DNA from: Nocardioides bruguierae
GTDB taxonomy: Bacteria; Actinomycetota; Actinomycetes; Propionibacteriales; Nocardioidaceae
Length of the DNA: 64,000 bases
NCBI RefSeq assembly: GCF_023656415.1
Contig: NZ_JAMOIL010000010.1
Span: forward strand, 1-64,000
Direction of reading: 5' to 3'
In this document: in pieces, positions 27,113-35,714 of the stretch
Numbering within the stretch: position 1 is the first letter of the stretch
How the letters are laid out: each line of letters starts with the position of its first letter
Translations under genes and position numbers: made by a program
Notes under the pieces: model-generated
Database searches by the model: none
Told to the model about the DNA's origin: nothing
What the model saw: only the letters and a program-made list of their open reading frames with translations

Positions 27113-29485
27113 TCAGCGCCCCCGACGTCCGCCGCCGCCCCCGCCGAAGCCCCGCGAGCCGCCACCGCCGCCGAACCCGCGGGAGCCACCGCCACCGCCG
27201 AAGCCGCGCGAACCGCCACCGCCGAACCCGCGGGAACGCCCGCCCCCACCGAGGCCCGAGCCCCCGGAGCGGCCCCGACCCGAGCCGCCGAGGAACGAGG
27301 CGGACGAGGCCGACGCACGACGACGACGGGCTGCGTCGCGCTCGGAGCGCGCACGGGAGGCCGCGGCGTCGGCGTCGCGCCGCACCCGGGCGGCACCGTC
27401 GGCGATCGCGGCGAGGCTCGCGAGGCGGTGGACGTCGGCGAGCTGCTGGGCCGCCAGCGCGGCGGCCTGCCGGGAGCCGGGCCCGACGTCGGCGCCCACC
27501 GTCTCGCGTCCGGCCCGCTCGACCGCCGCTCGGGCGGCGGCGAGCGCCTGCTGGGCGGCCGCGTGCTCGGCCACGACCGTGTCCACGCGCGCCCGCAGGC
27601 CCTCGATCTCACCGCCCAGGGCCACGGTCTCGGCCTCGACCTCCAGCAGCGCCGGACGCGGCAGTGCCAGCGCGGCCGTCAGCGCGCGTGCCCGGGCGAG
27701 CAGCGGACTCACCTGGGGCACCGGGGAGAGGTAGCCGACCGCCTCGGCGTGGCGGGCCACGTCCGACTCCAGCCGCGTGGCCGCCAGCCCGACCTGCTCG
27801 GCCCGGCCGGGCAGCTGCGCCGCCAGCGAGGCCAGCCGCTCACGACGCTGCGCCGGCAGGTCGCTGCGCTCCACCACGACCTCGACGTCCGCGGCGGCAC
27901 CGTCCACGGCCTCCCGGGCCTGCGCGAACTGCTGGGTGTCCATCCCGGCGGCCTGCTCGGCCGCCGTCAGGCGCGCGTCCAGGCCGGCGCGGAGCGTGCG
28001 GGCCGCCCCCAGGGCCTCGCGGACGTCGGCGTGGCAGCCCTCCTCGTAGGTGCCGGCGAGGTCGGCGAGCACCGCGTCGGCGGTGGCCAGGCGTCGGTCC
28101 AGCTCGGGGAGCCGGTCGCGGACCCCGCCGAGGTCGGCCAGCACCCGGTCGCGGAAGGCGGGCAGGTCCTCCACCAGGGCCGTGTGCTCGGCGACCCGGG
28201 CCTCGGCGACGTCCAGCAGGGCAGCGGAGTCCCCGTGCCGGCGCTCGGCCGACGTCCGCTCCGCCTCCTCGGCGCCGGCGCGGGCACGCTCGCCCGCGTC
28301 GAGGCTGGTGGAGCAGAAGTACCCCTCGCCCCGGCGACGTGACACGAGCCGGTCGAGGTCGGCCGCGGCGTCGCGCAGCGCGCCGCAGCGGCCGGGGACC
28401 GCGGCACCGGCGGCCTCGTAGCCGTCGATCAGCAGGCCGACCCGCTCGAAGCCGGCACGGGCCGCGACGAGCTGCTCGGTGGCGCCCAGCACCGTCGCGG
28501 TCTCGGCGCGCGCCTCGTCGGTGCCCAGGCGCGCGACGCGGGCGCTGGTGAGCCGCTCGCCGACGTCCAGCCAGGTCCGCTCGCCGGCCTCCCCCAGCCG
28601 CTCGGCCTCGGCGTGCCCCGCGCGCACCGCGGTGAGGGCCACGTCGTCGACCGCGGGGAGCGCCGCGACCCGCGCGTGCTCCAGCTCCGAGCCCTCCTCC
28701 ACGGCCAGCCACGCCGCGGCCAGCCCGTCGAGGGCGGTGGTGAGGTCGCGTCGGGCCGCGGCCCGCTGACGACGGCGGCGCAGCAGCGCCAGGCCGCCCC
28801 AGAGCCCGACGACGAGCACCACCAGCACGACGGCGGCCAGCAGCCCCCACGGCGTGCCCGCCGGCCCCGCCCCGTCCGAGGTGCCCCTGACGTCGCGCGC
28901 GCCCACCCCGCCGCCGGAGACCCCGGAGCCCGAGCCCGAGCCGGCACCCGAGCCGGAGCCCGTGCTCGCACCGGCCCGCGACCACCGCCTGTCGAACGCC
29001 TCGAGCGCGCCCACCATCCCGGCCGTCCAGGCGCCGGCGGTGAACCGGCCGGCCATGTCGTCGACGACCGCCTCGTAGCTGCGGTCGAAGGTGCTGGTGG
29101 CGGCACCGTCGAAGTACGCGCCGACGCGCTCGTCCCGGGTGGCGACGGCCAGCACCAGCAGCGAGCGCCCGCCCCCGCGGCGCCAGCCCCACTCGTCGCA
29201 GGTCGCGCGGAGATCGGCGACGGCCGCGTCGAGGCCGCCGGTGCCGGGGACGCGGCGGGTGGCGAGCACCTTCACGGTGAAGCCGGCGCGCTCGAGCGGG
29301 CGGGCAGCCCGCTGCACCCGGGCGACGTCGAGGACGCCGGCGGGGTCGCTGACCACGTCCGTGCTGCACAGGTCGACGCCCTCGACGGTGCCGCTCGCGG
29401 ACGCCGGCGCGACGACCGCTCCCGACAGCAGGAGGGCCAGACCGACCAGGAGCGCGGGGAGCAGGGAGCTCGGGGCTCGGCGCAC
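27113..29485 (-). CDS. TPM-domain membrane protein with Gly/Arg/Phe repeat tail
   Basis: 790 residues. Signal peptide (SSLLPALLVGLALLLSGAVV), extracytoplasmic TPM domain (about 35-165), a Gly/Ser linker, one membrane helix (LLAAVVLVVLVVGLWGGLALL), then a long cytoplasmic coiled-coil region rich in Ala, Arg and Glu (about 255-720). The tail has FGGGGSRG-type repeats with many arginines. GTG 29485 is chosen over 29491 because GGAGG ends 5 bases before it and overlaps the other. The function is unknown; the layout suggests an envelope-spanning scaffold. It converges with the YibE/F gene 7 bases away. Confidence 0.85.
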   Translation of the reverse strand: MRRAPSSLLPALLVGLALLLSGAVVAPASASGTVEGVDLCSTDVVSDPAGVLDVARVQRAARPLERAGFTVKVLATRRVPGTGGLDAAVADLRATCDEWGWRRGGGRSLLVLAVATRDERVGAYFDGAATSTFDRSYEAVVDDMAGRFTAGAWTAGMVGALEAFDRRWSRAGASTGSGSGAGSGSGSGVSGGGVGARDVRGTSDGAGPAGTPWGLLAAVVLVVLVVGLWGGLALLRRRRQRAAARRDLTTALDGLAAAWLAVEEGSELEHARVAALPAVDDVALTAVRAGHAEAERLGEAGERTWLDVGERLTSARVARLGTDEARAETATVLGATEQLVAARAGFERVGLLIDGYEAAGAAVPGRCGALRDAAADLDRLVSRRRGEGYFCSTSLDAGERARAGAEEAERTSAERRHGDSAALLDVAEARVAEHTALVEDLPAFRDRVLADLGGVRDRLPELDRRLATADAVLADLAGTYEEGCHADVREALGAARTLRAGLDARLTAAEQAAGMDTQQFAQAREAVDGAAADVEVVVERSDLPAQRRERLASLAAQLPGRAEQVGLAATRLESDVARHAEAVGYLSPVPQVSPLLARARALTAALALPRPALLEVEAETVALGGEIEGLRARVDTVVAEHAAAQQALAAARAAVERAGRETVGADVGPGSRQAAALAAQQLADVHRLASLAAIADGAARVRRDADAAASRARSERDAARRRRASASSASFLGGSGRGRSGGSGLGGGGRSRGFGGGGSRGFGGGGGSRGFGGGGGSRGFGGGGGGRRGR

Positions 29486-29695
29486 GGGCACCTCCGGTGA
29501 GGCGGCCGAGGACCGGCCGGGTGGGGCGGACCGCCCTGACGCTACCGCCCGGGGCGGCCACCGGGGGCGCATCCGTGCACCCGGCACACCTCGGGGCGTG
29601 CCGGATCGTGGTGCTGTCCCGATCGTGTCGGCAGCAGCAGGCACGGGTATTCTCCGGCCAGGCCGTGCCACGCGTCGCGACGCTGTCGGCCTCCC

Positions 29696-29769
29696 GCCTC
29701 CGTAGCTCAGCTGGATAGAGCAGCGGCCTTCTAATCCGCCGGTCGCAGGTTCGAATCCTGCCGGGGGCG
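29696..29769 (+). tRNA. tRNA-Arg (anticodon TCT)
   Basis: 74 bases, full cloverleaf. The acceptor GCCTCCG pairs with CGGGGGC, the D-arm is GCTC/GAGC, the anticodon loop CTTCTAA gives TCT, and the T-arm is GCAGG-TTCGAAT-CCTGC. The last anticodon-stem pair is a C-T mismatch. CCA is not encoded. A TATTCT -10 box lies at 29648-29653. Confidence 0.95.
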
Positions 29770-29865
29770 CGCGGTGATCCCCAGGAGGGGCGAGGCCCGG
29801 TGGACCGACGGTCCACCGGGCTTCCTGCTGCGTGGGCGGGCCCGGCCGCGGGGCACCGGGCGGGC

Positions 29866-30600
29866 CTACTCCGCCTCGCGCTCCTGCTCGGGACCGAGGC
29901 CGTGGGCCAGCCCCCAGAGCACGGCCTGGGCCCGCGAGTGCACGCCCATCTTCTTGTAGGCCGTGCGCACGTAGGTCTTCACCGAGTTGATCGACAGGTA
30001 GCAGGCCCGGGCGATCTCGATGTTCGCCATCCCGCGGGTGACCAGTGCGATCACCTCGGCCTCGCGGGCCGACAGCCCGTGCTCCTGGGCGGGCCAGGCC
30101 GGCTGCCCGACACGCGCCTCGTCCTCGTCGTGCGGCGTGGCCACGTCGACGTGGTCGGGCACGACCATGTCGGCAGCCTCCGGCTGCTCGGGCCCGAGGA
30201 GCCGCACGGAGTCACCGGCCGCGACCTTCTCGATGGCGGCCACCAGGTCCTCGGCGCTGACCCGCTTGCTCACGAAGCCGTGGGCACCGGAGTCGAAGGC
30301 GTCGTCGGCCGCCTCCGCGTGGTCGTTCCAGGAGTAGACGAGCACCAGCCCGGCCGAGGCGACGACGTCGGGCAGCGAGAGACCCTCGCCCTGCACCTGG
30401 GCGAACGTGTCGAAGAGCGCCACGTCGACCGGACGGACCACCTCGACCCCGGCGTCCAGCTCGCGCACCACCACGCGGTCGGAGAACGGCTCGAGCAGCG
30501 TCGACAGGCCGGCCACGACCACCTGGTAGTCGTTGACGAGCGCGACCGACAGGGGCCGGTCGTCGCCGTGCGGCACACGGGCGTCGCTGGGTGAACTCAT
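29866..30600 (-). CDS. LuxR-type response regulator (receiver plus HTH)
   Basis: 244 residues. An N-terminal receiver-like domain (SVALVNDYQVVVAGLSTLL; possible phospho-acceptor Asp in DVALFDTFAQ; GFVSKRVSAEDLVAAI near the end of the domain) is linked to a LuxR/NarL helix-turn-helix (LSAREAEVIALVTRGMANIEIA, SINSVKTYVRTAYKKMGV). The first acidic pocket is reduced (VNDYQ), so it may be atypical. No histidine kinase is nearby. ATG 30600 lies 6 bases after a TAGGCT box, suggesting a leaderless message. Confidence 0.9.
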   Translation of the reverse strand: MSSPSDARVPHGDDRPLSVALVNDYQVVVAGLSTLLEPFSDRVVVRELDAGVEVVRPVDVALFDTFAQVQGEGLSLPDVVASAGLVLVYSWNDHAEAADDAFDSGAHGFVSKRVSAEDLVAAIEKVAAGDSVRLLGPEQPEAADMVVPDHVDVATPHDEDEARVGQPAWPAQEHGLSAREAEVIALVTRGMANIEIARACYLSINSVKTYVRTAYKKMGVHSRAQAVLWGLAHGLGPEQEREAE

Positions 30601-30772
30601 GGCGGCAGCCTATTTCACCCAGCGGGAGGATGCTCCACCATGGACGGGGGTTTACGTTCGGTCCCCCGGATCGACAGGCTCCCCCCGACACTCCTGACGA
30701 CGAGAACCCACGACCAGCTCGGTCGGCCCGCCCTGGGGCCGTCCGCCCGGGCACAGCGAAGGGAACCACTCC

Positions 30773-31555
30773 GTGCACGAGACCTGGCAGCAGCACCCCG
30801 CCTGGGGACGTGGCCCTGCTCTCGACCTGACCAACCGGGGTCGCACCTGCGACCGGCTCGTCGTCGTCTCCGCGCACCCCGACGACGAGAGCCTGGGCGT
30901 GGGCGGGCTCATCGCCACCGCCCACCGCGCCGGCATGTCGGTCTACCTGGTGCTCCTCACCGCAGGCGAGTCGTCCCACCCGCCGCGCGAGGACATGAGC
31001 CGCCACTCCCTGGCCACCCTGCGGCTCGGCGAGCTCGACGCCGCCGTGGAGCAGCTGGCCCCGGGCGCGCCCGTCGTCTTCCTCGGCGCCCCCGACACCG
31101 GCGTCACCACGGTGGAGCGCGAGGTCGTCACCGCGCTCACCGAGATCGTCGGCGACGGCACCCGCACCCTGCTGGTCGCGCCCTGGCGGCACGACGGCCA
31201 CCCCGACCACGACGCCGCCGGGCGCGCCGCCGCGGAGGTCGCCGCGGTCACCGGTGCCCGGCTGGTGGAGTACCCCCTGCTCATGTGGCGCCACCACTCC
31301 CCCGACGAGGCGCCCTGGGAGGACATGGCCGTCCTCACCCTCGACGAGGAGGTGCTCGCCGCCAAGCACGACGCGATCCGTGCCCACGCCTCGCAGGTGC
31401 GCCCCAAGGACGTCGGAGGAGACGCCGAGCCCAGCATCGGGCCGGCCAGCCTGGCGCTGTTCGAGGCCGCCGTCGAGCACGTGGTCGTGCTCCCCGAGCC
31501 GGTGCTCGAGAACGGCGAGGACGAGGCGGGCGAACCCGCCCTCGAGGCGGTCTGA
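30773..31555 (+). CDS. PIG-L family deacetylase
   Basis: A 260-residue LmbE/PIG-L zinc amidohydrolase. The zinc-binding motif AHPDDE is at 34-39 and the second site HPDHD follows WRHDG. Relatives remove N-acetyl groups from GlcNAc derivatives, such as MshB and Mca in mycothiol metabolism. The sequence lacks the fuller MshB hallmarks, so the substrate is left open. GTG 30773 follows GAAGGGAA. It ends 15 bases before the convergent adenosine deaminase gene. Confidence 0.88.
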   Translation: MHETWQQHPAWGRGPALDLTNRGRTCDRLVVVSAHPDDESLGVGGLIATAHRAGMSVYLVLLTAGESSHPPREDMSRHSLATLRLGELDAAVEQLAPGAPVVFLGAPDTGVTTVEREVVTALTEIVGDGTRTLLVAPWRHDGHPDHDAAGRAAAEVAAVTGARLVEYPLLMWRHHSPDEAPWEDMAVLTLDEEVLAAKHDAIRAHASQVRPKDVGGDAEPSIGPASLALFEAAVEHVVVLPEPVLENGEDEAGEPALEAV

Positions 31556-31570
31556 GGCCACCCCGTCGGC

Positions 31571-32692
31571 TCAGTCGGCTGTGGGACCCGCGTAGTCGTC
31601 GATCTCCGCGAGCACCCGCGCACGCACGTCGTCCGGCGCGAACGAGGCGTCGACCGCGGCACGCGCGAGGTCGGCCAGCCCCGCCTCGTCCAGGCCGAGG
31701 AGGTCGGCGGCCACCAGGTACTCCTGGTTGAGCGTGGTGTTGAACATCGGCGGGTCGTCGGAGTTGATCGTCACCCGCACGCCGGCGTCCACGAAGGTCT
31801 TCAGCGGGTGGGCCGCCAGGTCGGTGACCGCCCGGGTGGCGACGTTGCTGGAGGGGCAGACCTCCAGCGGCACGCCCGTGGCGGCGAGGTGGGCGAGCAG
31901 CTCCGGGTCCTGCGCGGACGAGGTGCCGTGCCCGATCCGCTCGGCGCCGAGGTCGCGCAGGGCGTGCCAGACGGTCTCGGGGCCGGTGGTCTCACCGGCG
32001 TGCGGGACGCTGTGCAGCCCCTCGTTGAGCGCCTGGGTGAAGTGCCGGGCGAACTGGGGACGCGGCACGCCGATCTCGGGGCCGCCCAGACCGAAGCCGA
32101 CGAGGGCGTCGACCCGGTGGTCCATGGCCATCGCGAGGGTCGCGTCGGCGGCCCGGACCCCGGCCTCGCCGGGCACGTCGTAGATCCAGCGCAGCACGAC
32201 GCCGAGGTCGCGTTCCGCGGCGACCCGGGCGTCCTCGATGGCCTCGGTGTAGGCCTGGGCCGACATGCCCTCGCCCGGCCGGTAGGGCAGCACGCTGGTG
32301 TACGGCGTGCACGTCAGCTCCGCGTAGCGCACCTGCTGCGCCGCGAGCCCGCGCGCGACCTCGTAGGTCAGGAAGCGGACGTCCTCGGGGGTGCGCACCA
32401 GCGCCACCACCGCGAGGTAGACGTCGATGAAGTGCGCGAAGTCGCGGAACTCGAAGAAGGACCGGAGCTCGTCGAGGTCCGTGGGCACGCTGCCCGGGTG
32501 GCGGGCCGCCAGCCCGGCCACGATCTCGGGCGAGGCCGAGCCGACGTGGTGCACGTGCAGCTCGGCCTTCGGCAGGCCGGCCACGAACCCGGCGAGCGGG
32601 TGGGCGGCCAGCGCCGGGTCCAGGAGGCCGAGGTCCGCAGGCGTGGTGGGGCGGGACGGCGTGGTGCCGTCGTGGGGGGTCGCGGTGCTCAT
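31571..32692 (-). CDS. add: adenosine deaminase family protein
   Basis: A 373-residue TIM-barrel deaminase of the purine salvage type. Zinc ligands HVH (KAELHVHHVGS), His in SVPHAGETTG followed by Glu, HGTS (RIGHGTS), and the Asp pair in INSDDPPMF. The HVHHVGS variant in place of HVHLDG marks an actinobacterial subgroup of the ADA family, so deamination of a related adenine nucleoside is possible. ATG 32692 has no obvious ribosome-binding site. It lies between convergent PIG-L and the DsbA-type gene. Confidence 0.88.
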   Translation of the reverse strand: MSTATPHDGTTPSRPTTPADLGLLDPALAAHPLAGFVAGLPKAELHVHHVGSASPEIVAGLAARHPGSVPTDLDELRSFFEFRDFAHFIDVYLAVVALVRTPEDVRFLTYEVARGLAAQQVRYAELTCTPYTSVLPYRPGEGMSAQAYTEAIEDARVAAERDLGVVLRWIYDVPGEAGVRAADATLAMAMDHRVDALVGFGLGGPEIGVPRPQFARHFTQALNEGLHSVPHAGETTGPETVWHALRDLGAERIGHGTSSAQDPELLAHLAATGVPLEVCPSSNVATRAVTDLAAHPLKTFVDAGVRVTINSDDPPMFNTTLNQEYLVAADLLGLDEAGLADLARAAVDASFAPDDVRARVLAEIDDYAGPTAD

Positions 32693-32733
32693 CGGGGCAT
32701 GCTCTCACCCGCCGCCCCCTCCGGAACGGTGAC

Positions 32734-32770
32734 GGGCCGCCGTCCACCTCGCACGAGGGGACGACGGCCC
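32734..32770 (-). terminator. hairpin terminator after the DsbA-type gene
   Basis: Arms 32734-32745 and 32759-32770 (GGGCCGCCGTCC type) with one mismatch and a 13-base loop, on the 3' side of the thioredoxin-domain gene. Confidence 0.65.
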
Positions 32771-32802
32771 GCGGCCGCGGCGTCACGCGACGCCGGGGTG
32801 GC

Positions 32803-33537
32803 TCACTCCTGGACGGTGTCCAGGACCGTCTGCACGATCTGGTCGGCGGTGCCGGAGACCTGCTCGCCGTCCAGCAGGACGGTGGGGGTGCCCGAGACGC
32901 CGGCGTCGGTGGCGGCCGTGGTGGCCTCCTCGACCCAGTCGGTCATCGTCTGGTCGAGGATGCCGTCGCTGACGGTGGCCTCGTCGGCGCCGGCCTCGAC
33001 GGCCCAGTCCAGCAGCTGCTGGTTGTCCGGGAACTCCTCCGCGGACTCCGAGGGCTGGTTCTCGTAGAGGATGTCGTGGAACTTCTTCGCCACGGTCGCG
33101 CCCTCCTCGGTCAGCACCACCGCGAACGCGGACGTGGCCCGCTCGGAGTAGTCGCTGATGCCGGAGAGCAGGTTGAACGGGCGGTACTCGATCTGCACCT
33201 GGCCGGCGTTGGCGGCCTCGGTGAAGTCGTCGCGCGAGGCGGCCTCGAGCTGGCCGCAGTAGGGGCAGAGGAAGTCCTCGTAGACCACGACCTCGTGGGG
33301 GGCGTCGGCGTCGCCGATCGTGACGCCGTACTCGCCCTCGCCGGCGCCGGCCGCGGCGATGTCGCCCTGATTGCCCTTGCCGAGGAGGTACACGAAGACG
33401 CCACCGGCGATGAGCACGACGACGAGGCCCACGACCACGGCGGTGATGATGTTGCGGCGCTTCTCGGCCTTCTGCTGGGCCGCCAGGGCGGCGGCAGCGC
33501 GGGCCGCGCGCTCGTTGGTGTTCTGCTTCTTGGCCAT
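32803..33537 (-). CDS. membrane-anchored DsbA family thioredoxin-domain protein
   Basis: 244 residues. A charged N-terminus and one membrane helix (about 30-52, ITAVVVGLVVVLIAGGVFVYLL) anchor an extracytoplasmic DsbA-like domain. The active site is Cys91-Pro-Tyr-Cys94 and the cis-Pro loop is SGTPTVLL. It probably forms disulphides in exported proteins. The MauE-type gene lies 94 bases upstream on the same strand and may recycle it, a pairing common in Actinobacteria. Confidence 0.92.
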   Translation of the reverse strand: MAKKQNTNERAARAAAALAAQQKAEKRRNIITAVVVGLVVVLIAGGVFVYLLGKGNQGDIAAAGAGEGEYGVTIGDADAPHEVVVYEDFLCPYCGQLEAASRDDFTEAANAGQVQIEYRPFNLLSGISDYSERATSAFAVVLTEEGATVAKKFHDILYENQPSESAEEFPDNQQLLDWAVEAGADEATVSDGILDQTMTDWVEEATTAATDAGVSGTPTVLLDGEQVSGTADQIVQTVLDTVQE

Positions 33538-33631
33538 CTGTTCGGGTTCAGCCTTCCTCGGGCTCGCAGCGGCGACAGCGGTCGGAGCGAAGCGTACGGG
33601 GTCGCACCGAACGGGTGAGCCGGGGTGCGGC

Positions 33632-34195
33632 TCAGCCCCGATGCCCCCGCGGGGCGCTGAACAGCACCGGGTGCAGCGACATCCGCGTCCGCGGGCGAGC
33701 CACCAGCCACGCGGAGGCCAGCAACAGGCCGACGTCCCGGACGATCTCCCAGAAGTAGCTGCTGCCGGGGTCGGCCACCTGGCCGCCGCCGCCGAAGCAG
33801 CCGCAGTCGATCGTCAGGCCCCGGGCCCAGGCCTGGCTGATGGCCGCGACGAACACCACCAGGAGCACGGCGGAGACGACCGCGGCCGGGCGCGTGGCCA
33901 GCCCGAGCAGCAGCAGGAGCCCGACCACCAGCTCGATGCCGGGCAGCAGGGCCCCCAGGGTCGGCACCACGGCCTCGGGCAGCACCTCGTAGGCCCGGAC
34001 GGCCCGGACCGACTGCTGCGGGTCGGGCAGCTTCAGCAGGGACGCCACCACCCAGACGCCACCCACCACGAGCCGCGCCGCCAGACCCACCCAGGGACCC
34101 ACCCCGGGGCCCGGCCACGAGACCGACCCGTCGGACCGCGGCGCCGGCCCCTCGGCGTGGTGGGCGCTGTCGGGGGCACGGTGCACGAGGCTCAC
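33632..34195 (-). CDS. MauE/DoxX family redox-associated membrane protein
   Basis: 187 residues with four membrane helices (from about residue 37) and the MauE hallmark CGCFGGG in a loop (LTIDCGCFGGGGQV). MauE proteins support thiol or cofactor maturation of exported proteins, so the DsbA-type neighbour is a likely partner. GTG 34195 lies 6 bases after TACCGT, so a leaderless start is likely. It is divergent from orn. Confidence 0.85.
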   Translation of the reverse strand: MSLVHRAPDSAHHAEGPAPRSDGSVSWPGPGVGPWVGLAARLVVGGVWVVASLLKLPDPQQSVRAVRAYEVLPEAVVPTLGALLPGIELVVGLLLLLGLATRPAAVVSAVLLVVFVAAISQAWARGLTIDCGCFGGGGQVADPGSSYFWEIVRDVGLLLASAWLVARPRTRMSLHPVLFSAPRGHRG

Positions 34196-34353
34196 CCGGT
34201 CACGGTAGGCAGCACGGAGCCCGACGTGGAGGGCTGCGCCGCTCCCGGTGACCTTCGGCCCGACGGTCGTGGGCCGTCGTCCTGCCCGGGCGTGGCCGTC
34301 GTCCTGCCCGGGCGATGAGCGCCGGGGCGCAGGCCGTGGGTAGGGTCCAGGAC

Positions 34354-34980
34354 ATGAGCGACAGACTCGTGTGGATCGACTGCGAGATGACCGGGCTCGA
34401 CCTGACGGCGGACGCTCTCATCGAGGTCGCCGCGCTCGTGACCGACTTCGACCTCAACGTGCTGGGCGACGGCGTGGACATCATCATCAAGCCGCCGGCC
34501 GCCGCGCTGGAGCAGATGGTGCCGTTCGTGCGCGACATGCACGAGAAGTCCGGCCTGCTCGAGGAGCTCGACGCGGGCGTCACGATGGCCGAGGCGGAGA
34601 AGCAGGTCATGGACTACCTCCGTGAGCACTGCGCCGACGGGTCGCGGCCGCCGCTGGCCGGCAACACCGTGGCCACCGACCACGCCTTCCTCTCCCGCGA
34701 CATGCACGAGCTGGACGCCTTCCTGCACTACCGGATCGTCGACGTCTCCTCCATCAAGGAGCTCTCGCGACGCTGGTACCCGCGGGCCTACTACGCCTCG
34801 CCCAGCAAGAAGGGCAACCACCGCGCCCTGGCCGACATCCAGGAGTCGATCGAGGAGCTGCGGTACTACCGCGAGGCCGTCTTCGTCCCGCAGCCCGGCC
34901 CGGACTCGGAGACCGCCAAGGACATCGCGGCCCGCCACGGCGGCTCGCTCACGGGCCTCCAGGGCGACCACGGCGCCTGA
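34354..34980 (+). CDS. orn: oligoribonuclease
   Basis: A 208-residue DEDDh 3'-5' exonuclease that degrades diribonucleotides, including pGpG. Asp9 and Glu11 lie in WIDCEMTGLD, the third Asp in NTVATDHAFL, and His/Asp in KGNHRALADI. The Orn hallmark SSIKELSRRWYP is present. ATG 34354 is 7 bases after TAGGGT (34341-34346), so the mRNA is probably leaderless. It lies upstream of tRNA-His, as in many Actinobacteria. Confidence 0.96.
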   Translation: MSDRLVWIDCEMTGLDLTADALIEVAALVTDFDLNVLGDGVDIIIKPPAAALEQMVPFVRDMHEKSGLLEELDAGVTMAEAEKQVMDYLREHCADGSRPPLAGNTVATDHAFLSRDMHELDAFLHYRIVDVSSIKELSRRWYPRAYYASPSKKGNHRALADIQESIEELRYYREAVFVPQPGPDSETAKDIAARHGGSLTGLQGDHGA

Positions 34981-35071
34981 GGAGGCACCGCCCCACGGCG
35001 CCCTGCACGGGCCCAGCGGCGCCGCTCCGGGGCACCAGGACGCCGATTCGTCGCCGTCCGGCCCGCTCCCC

Positions 35072-35077
35072 TAGTAT
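35072..35077 (+). promoter_or_regulatory. -10 box of the tRNA-His promoter
   Basis: TAGTAT 28 bases before the mature tRNA-His 5' end. The -35 side (TTCGTC) is poorly spaced. Confidence 0.5.
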
Positions 35078-35104
35078 CTACCTCGGCCTGGTCACCGGGC
35101 CCAT

Positions 35105-35181
35105 GGTGGGCGTAGCTCAGCTGGTAGAGCATCGCGTTGTGGTCGCGAGGGTCGCGGGTTCAAGTCCCGTCGCTCACCCCA
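35105..35181 (+). tRNA. tRNA-His (anticodon GTG)
   Basis: The cloverleaf has the extra G at -1 (35105) facing C73. Acceptor GTGGGCG pairs with CGCTCAC, D-arm GCTC/GAGC, anticodon stem TCGCG/CGCGA, loop TTGTGGT, T-arm GCGGG-TTCAAGT-CCCGT. CCA is encoded (35179-35181), unlike in the other three tRNAs here. Confidence 0.97.
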
Positions 35182-35188
35182 TGCGCAT

Positions 35189-35219
35189 GAGGGCCCCGAT
35201 CGAGCAGATCGGGGCCCTC
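35189..35219 (+). terminator. hairpin terminator after tRNA-His
   Basis: Perfect 13-base stem (35189-35201 with 35207-35219; GAGGGCCCCGATC) and a five-base loop. Confidence 0.8.
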
Positions 35220-35329
35220 GCTGCGTCCGGAGGCCCTGCTCCGACACTTCTGAACCGGACCGGTCCGTCTTGTCGGAATCCTGACGATTCCTCGCTCGTG
35301 GCTAGCACCGCGCGGCCCACAGTGAAGCC

Positions 35330-35554
35330 ATGGCAAACGTTTACGAGACCCTCCGCACCGCGACCGTCGTCCCCCTCCGTCACGCGACCTCGGCGACCGA
35401 GCGCGCCCGTTCCGCCGAGCGCGCCCGCAGCGCCGTCGTCGACCTCCTGGCCGAGGCCCGACGACGTCACGTCCTCGCCGAGGAGCGGCGCAACGCCGAC
35501 CTGGCCTACGCCCTCACGCTCTCCTCGACCCGGGGCCTGGGCAGCGCTTCCTGA
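35330..35554 (+). CDS. small Ala/Arg-rich protein, hypothetical
   Basis: 74 residues (MANVYETLRTATVVPLRH and a helical RARSAERARSAVVDLLAEARRRHVLAEERR segment). GC-rich third positions and a convergent terminator 67 bases downstream support a real gene. There is no signal peptide or membrane helix, and the family is not recognised. The central Arg/Glu/Ala stretch should be one long amphipathic helix. It faces the sigma-factor gene. An inverted repeat GAATC/GATTC (35276-35290) lies 40 bases before the start. Confidence 0.6.
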   Translation: MANVYETLRTATVVPLRHATSATERARSAERARSAVVDLLAEARRRHVLAEERRNADLAYALTLSSTRGLGSAS

Positions 35555-35620
35555 CAGCCCCACCCCGTCCCCACGTCCCCTCACCCCCCACTCACCGACC
35601 CCGCACCTCCACGGGACACG

Positions 35621-35670
35621 CGAAGGGCCCCCGACCTCCTGCCGGCGAGCAGGAGGACGGGGGCCCTTCG
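35621..35670. terminator. long bidirectional hairpin terminator
   Basis: Arms 35621-35642 and 35649-35670 with a single A-A mismatch; outer stem CGAAGGGCCCCCG. The CGAAGGGCC/GGCCCTTCG outer stem recurs at 39449 and 54458. Confidence 0.85.
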
Positions 35671-35714
35671 TCCGTGAGCGGTGACAGCGCCTCGGTGGCT
35701 GAGTCGGATGGGGG

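Noticed and set aside
30773-31555. Naming the PIG-L protein MshB or Mca
   Set aside because: It shares the zinc motifs only; length and neighbours do not single out mycothiol metabolism.
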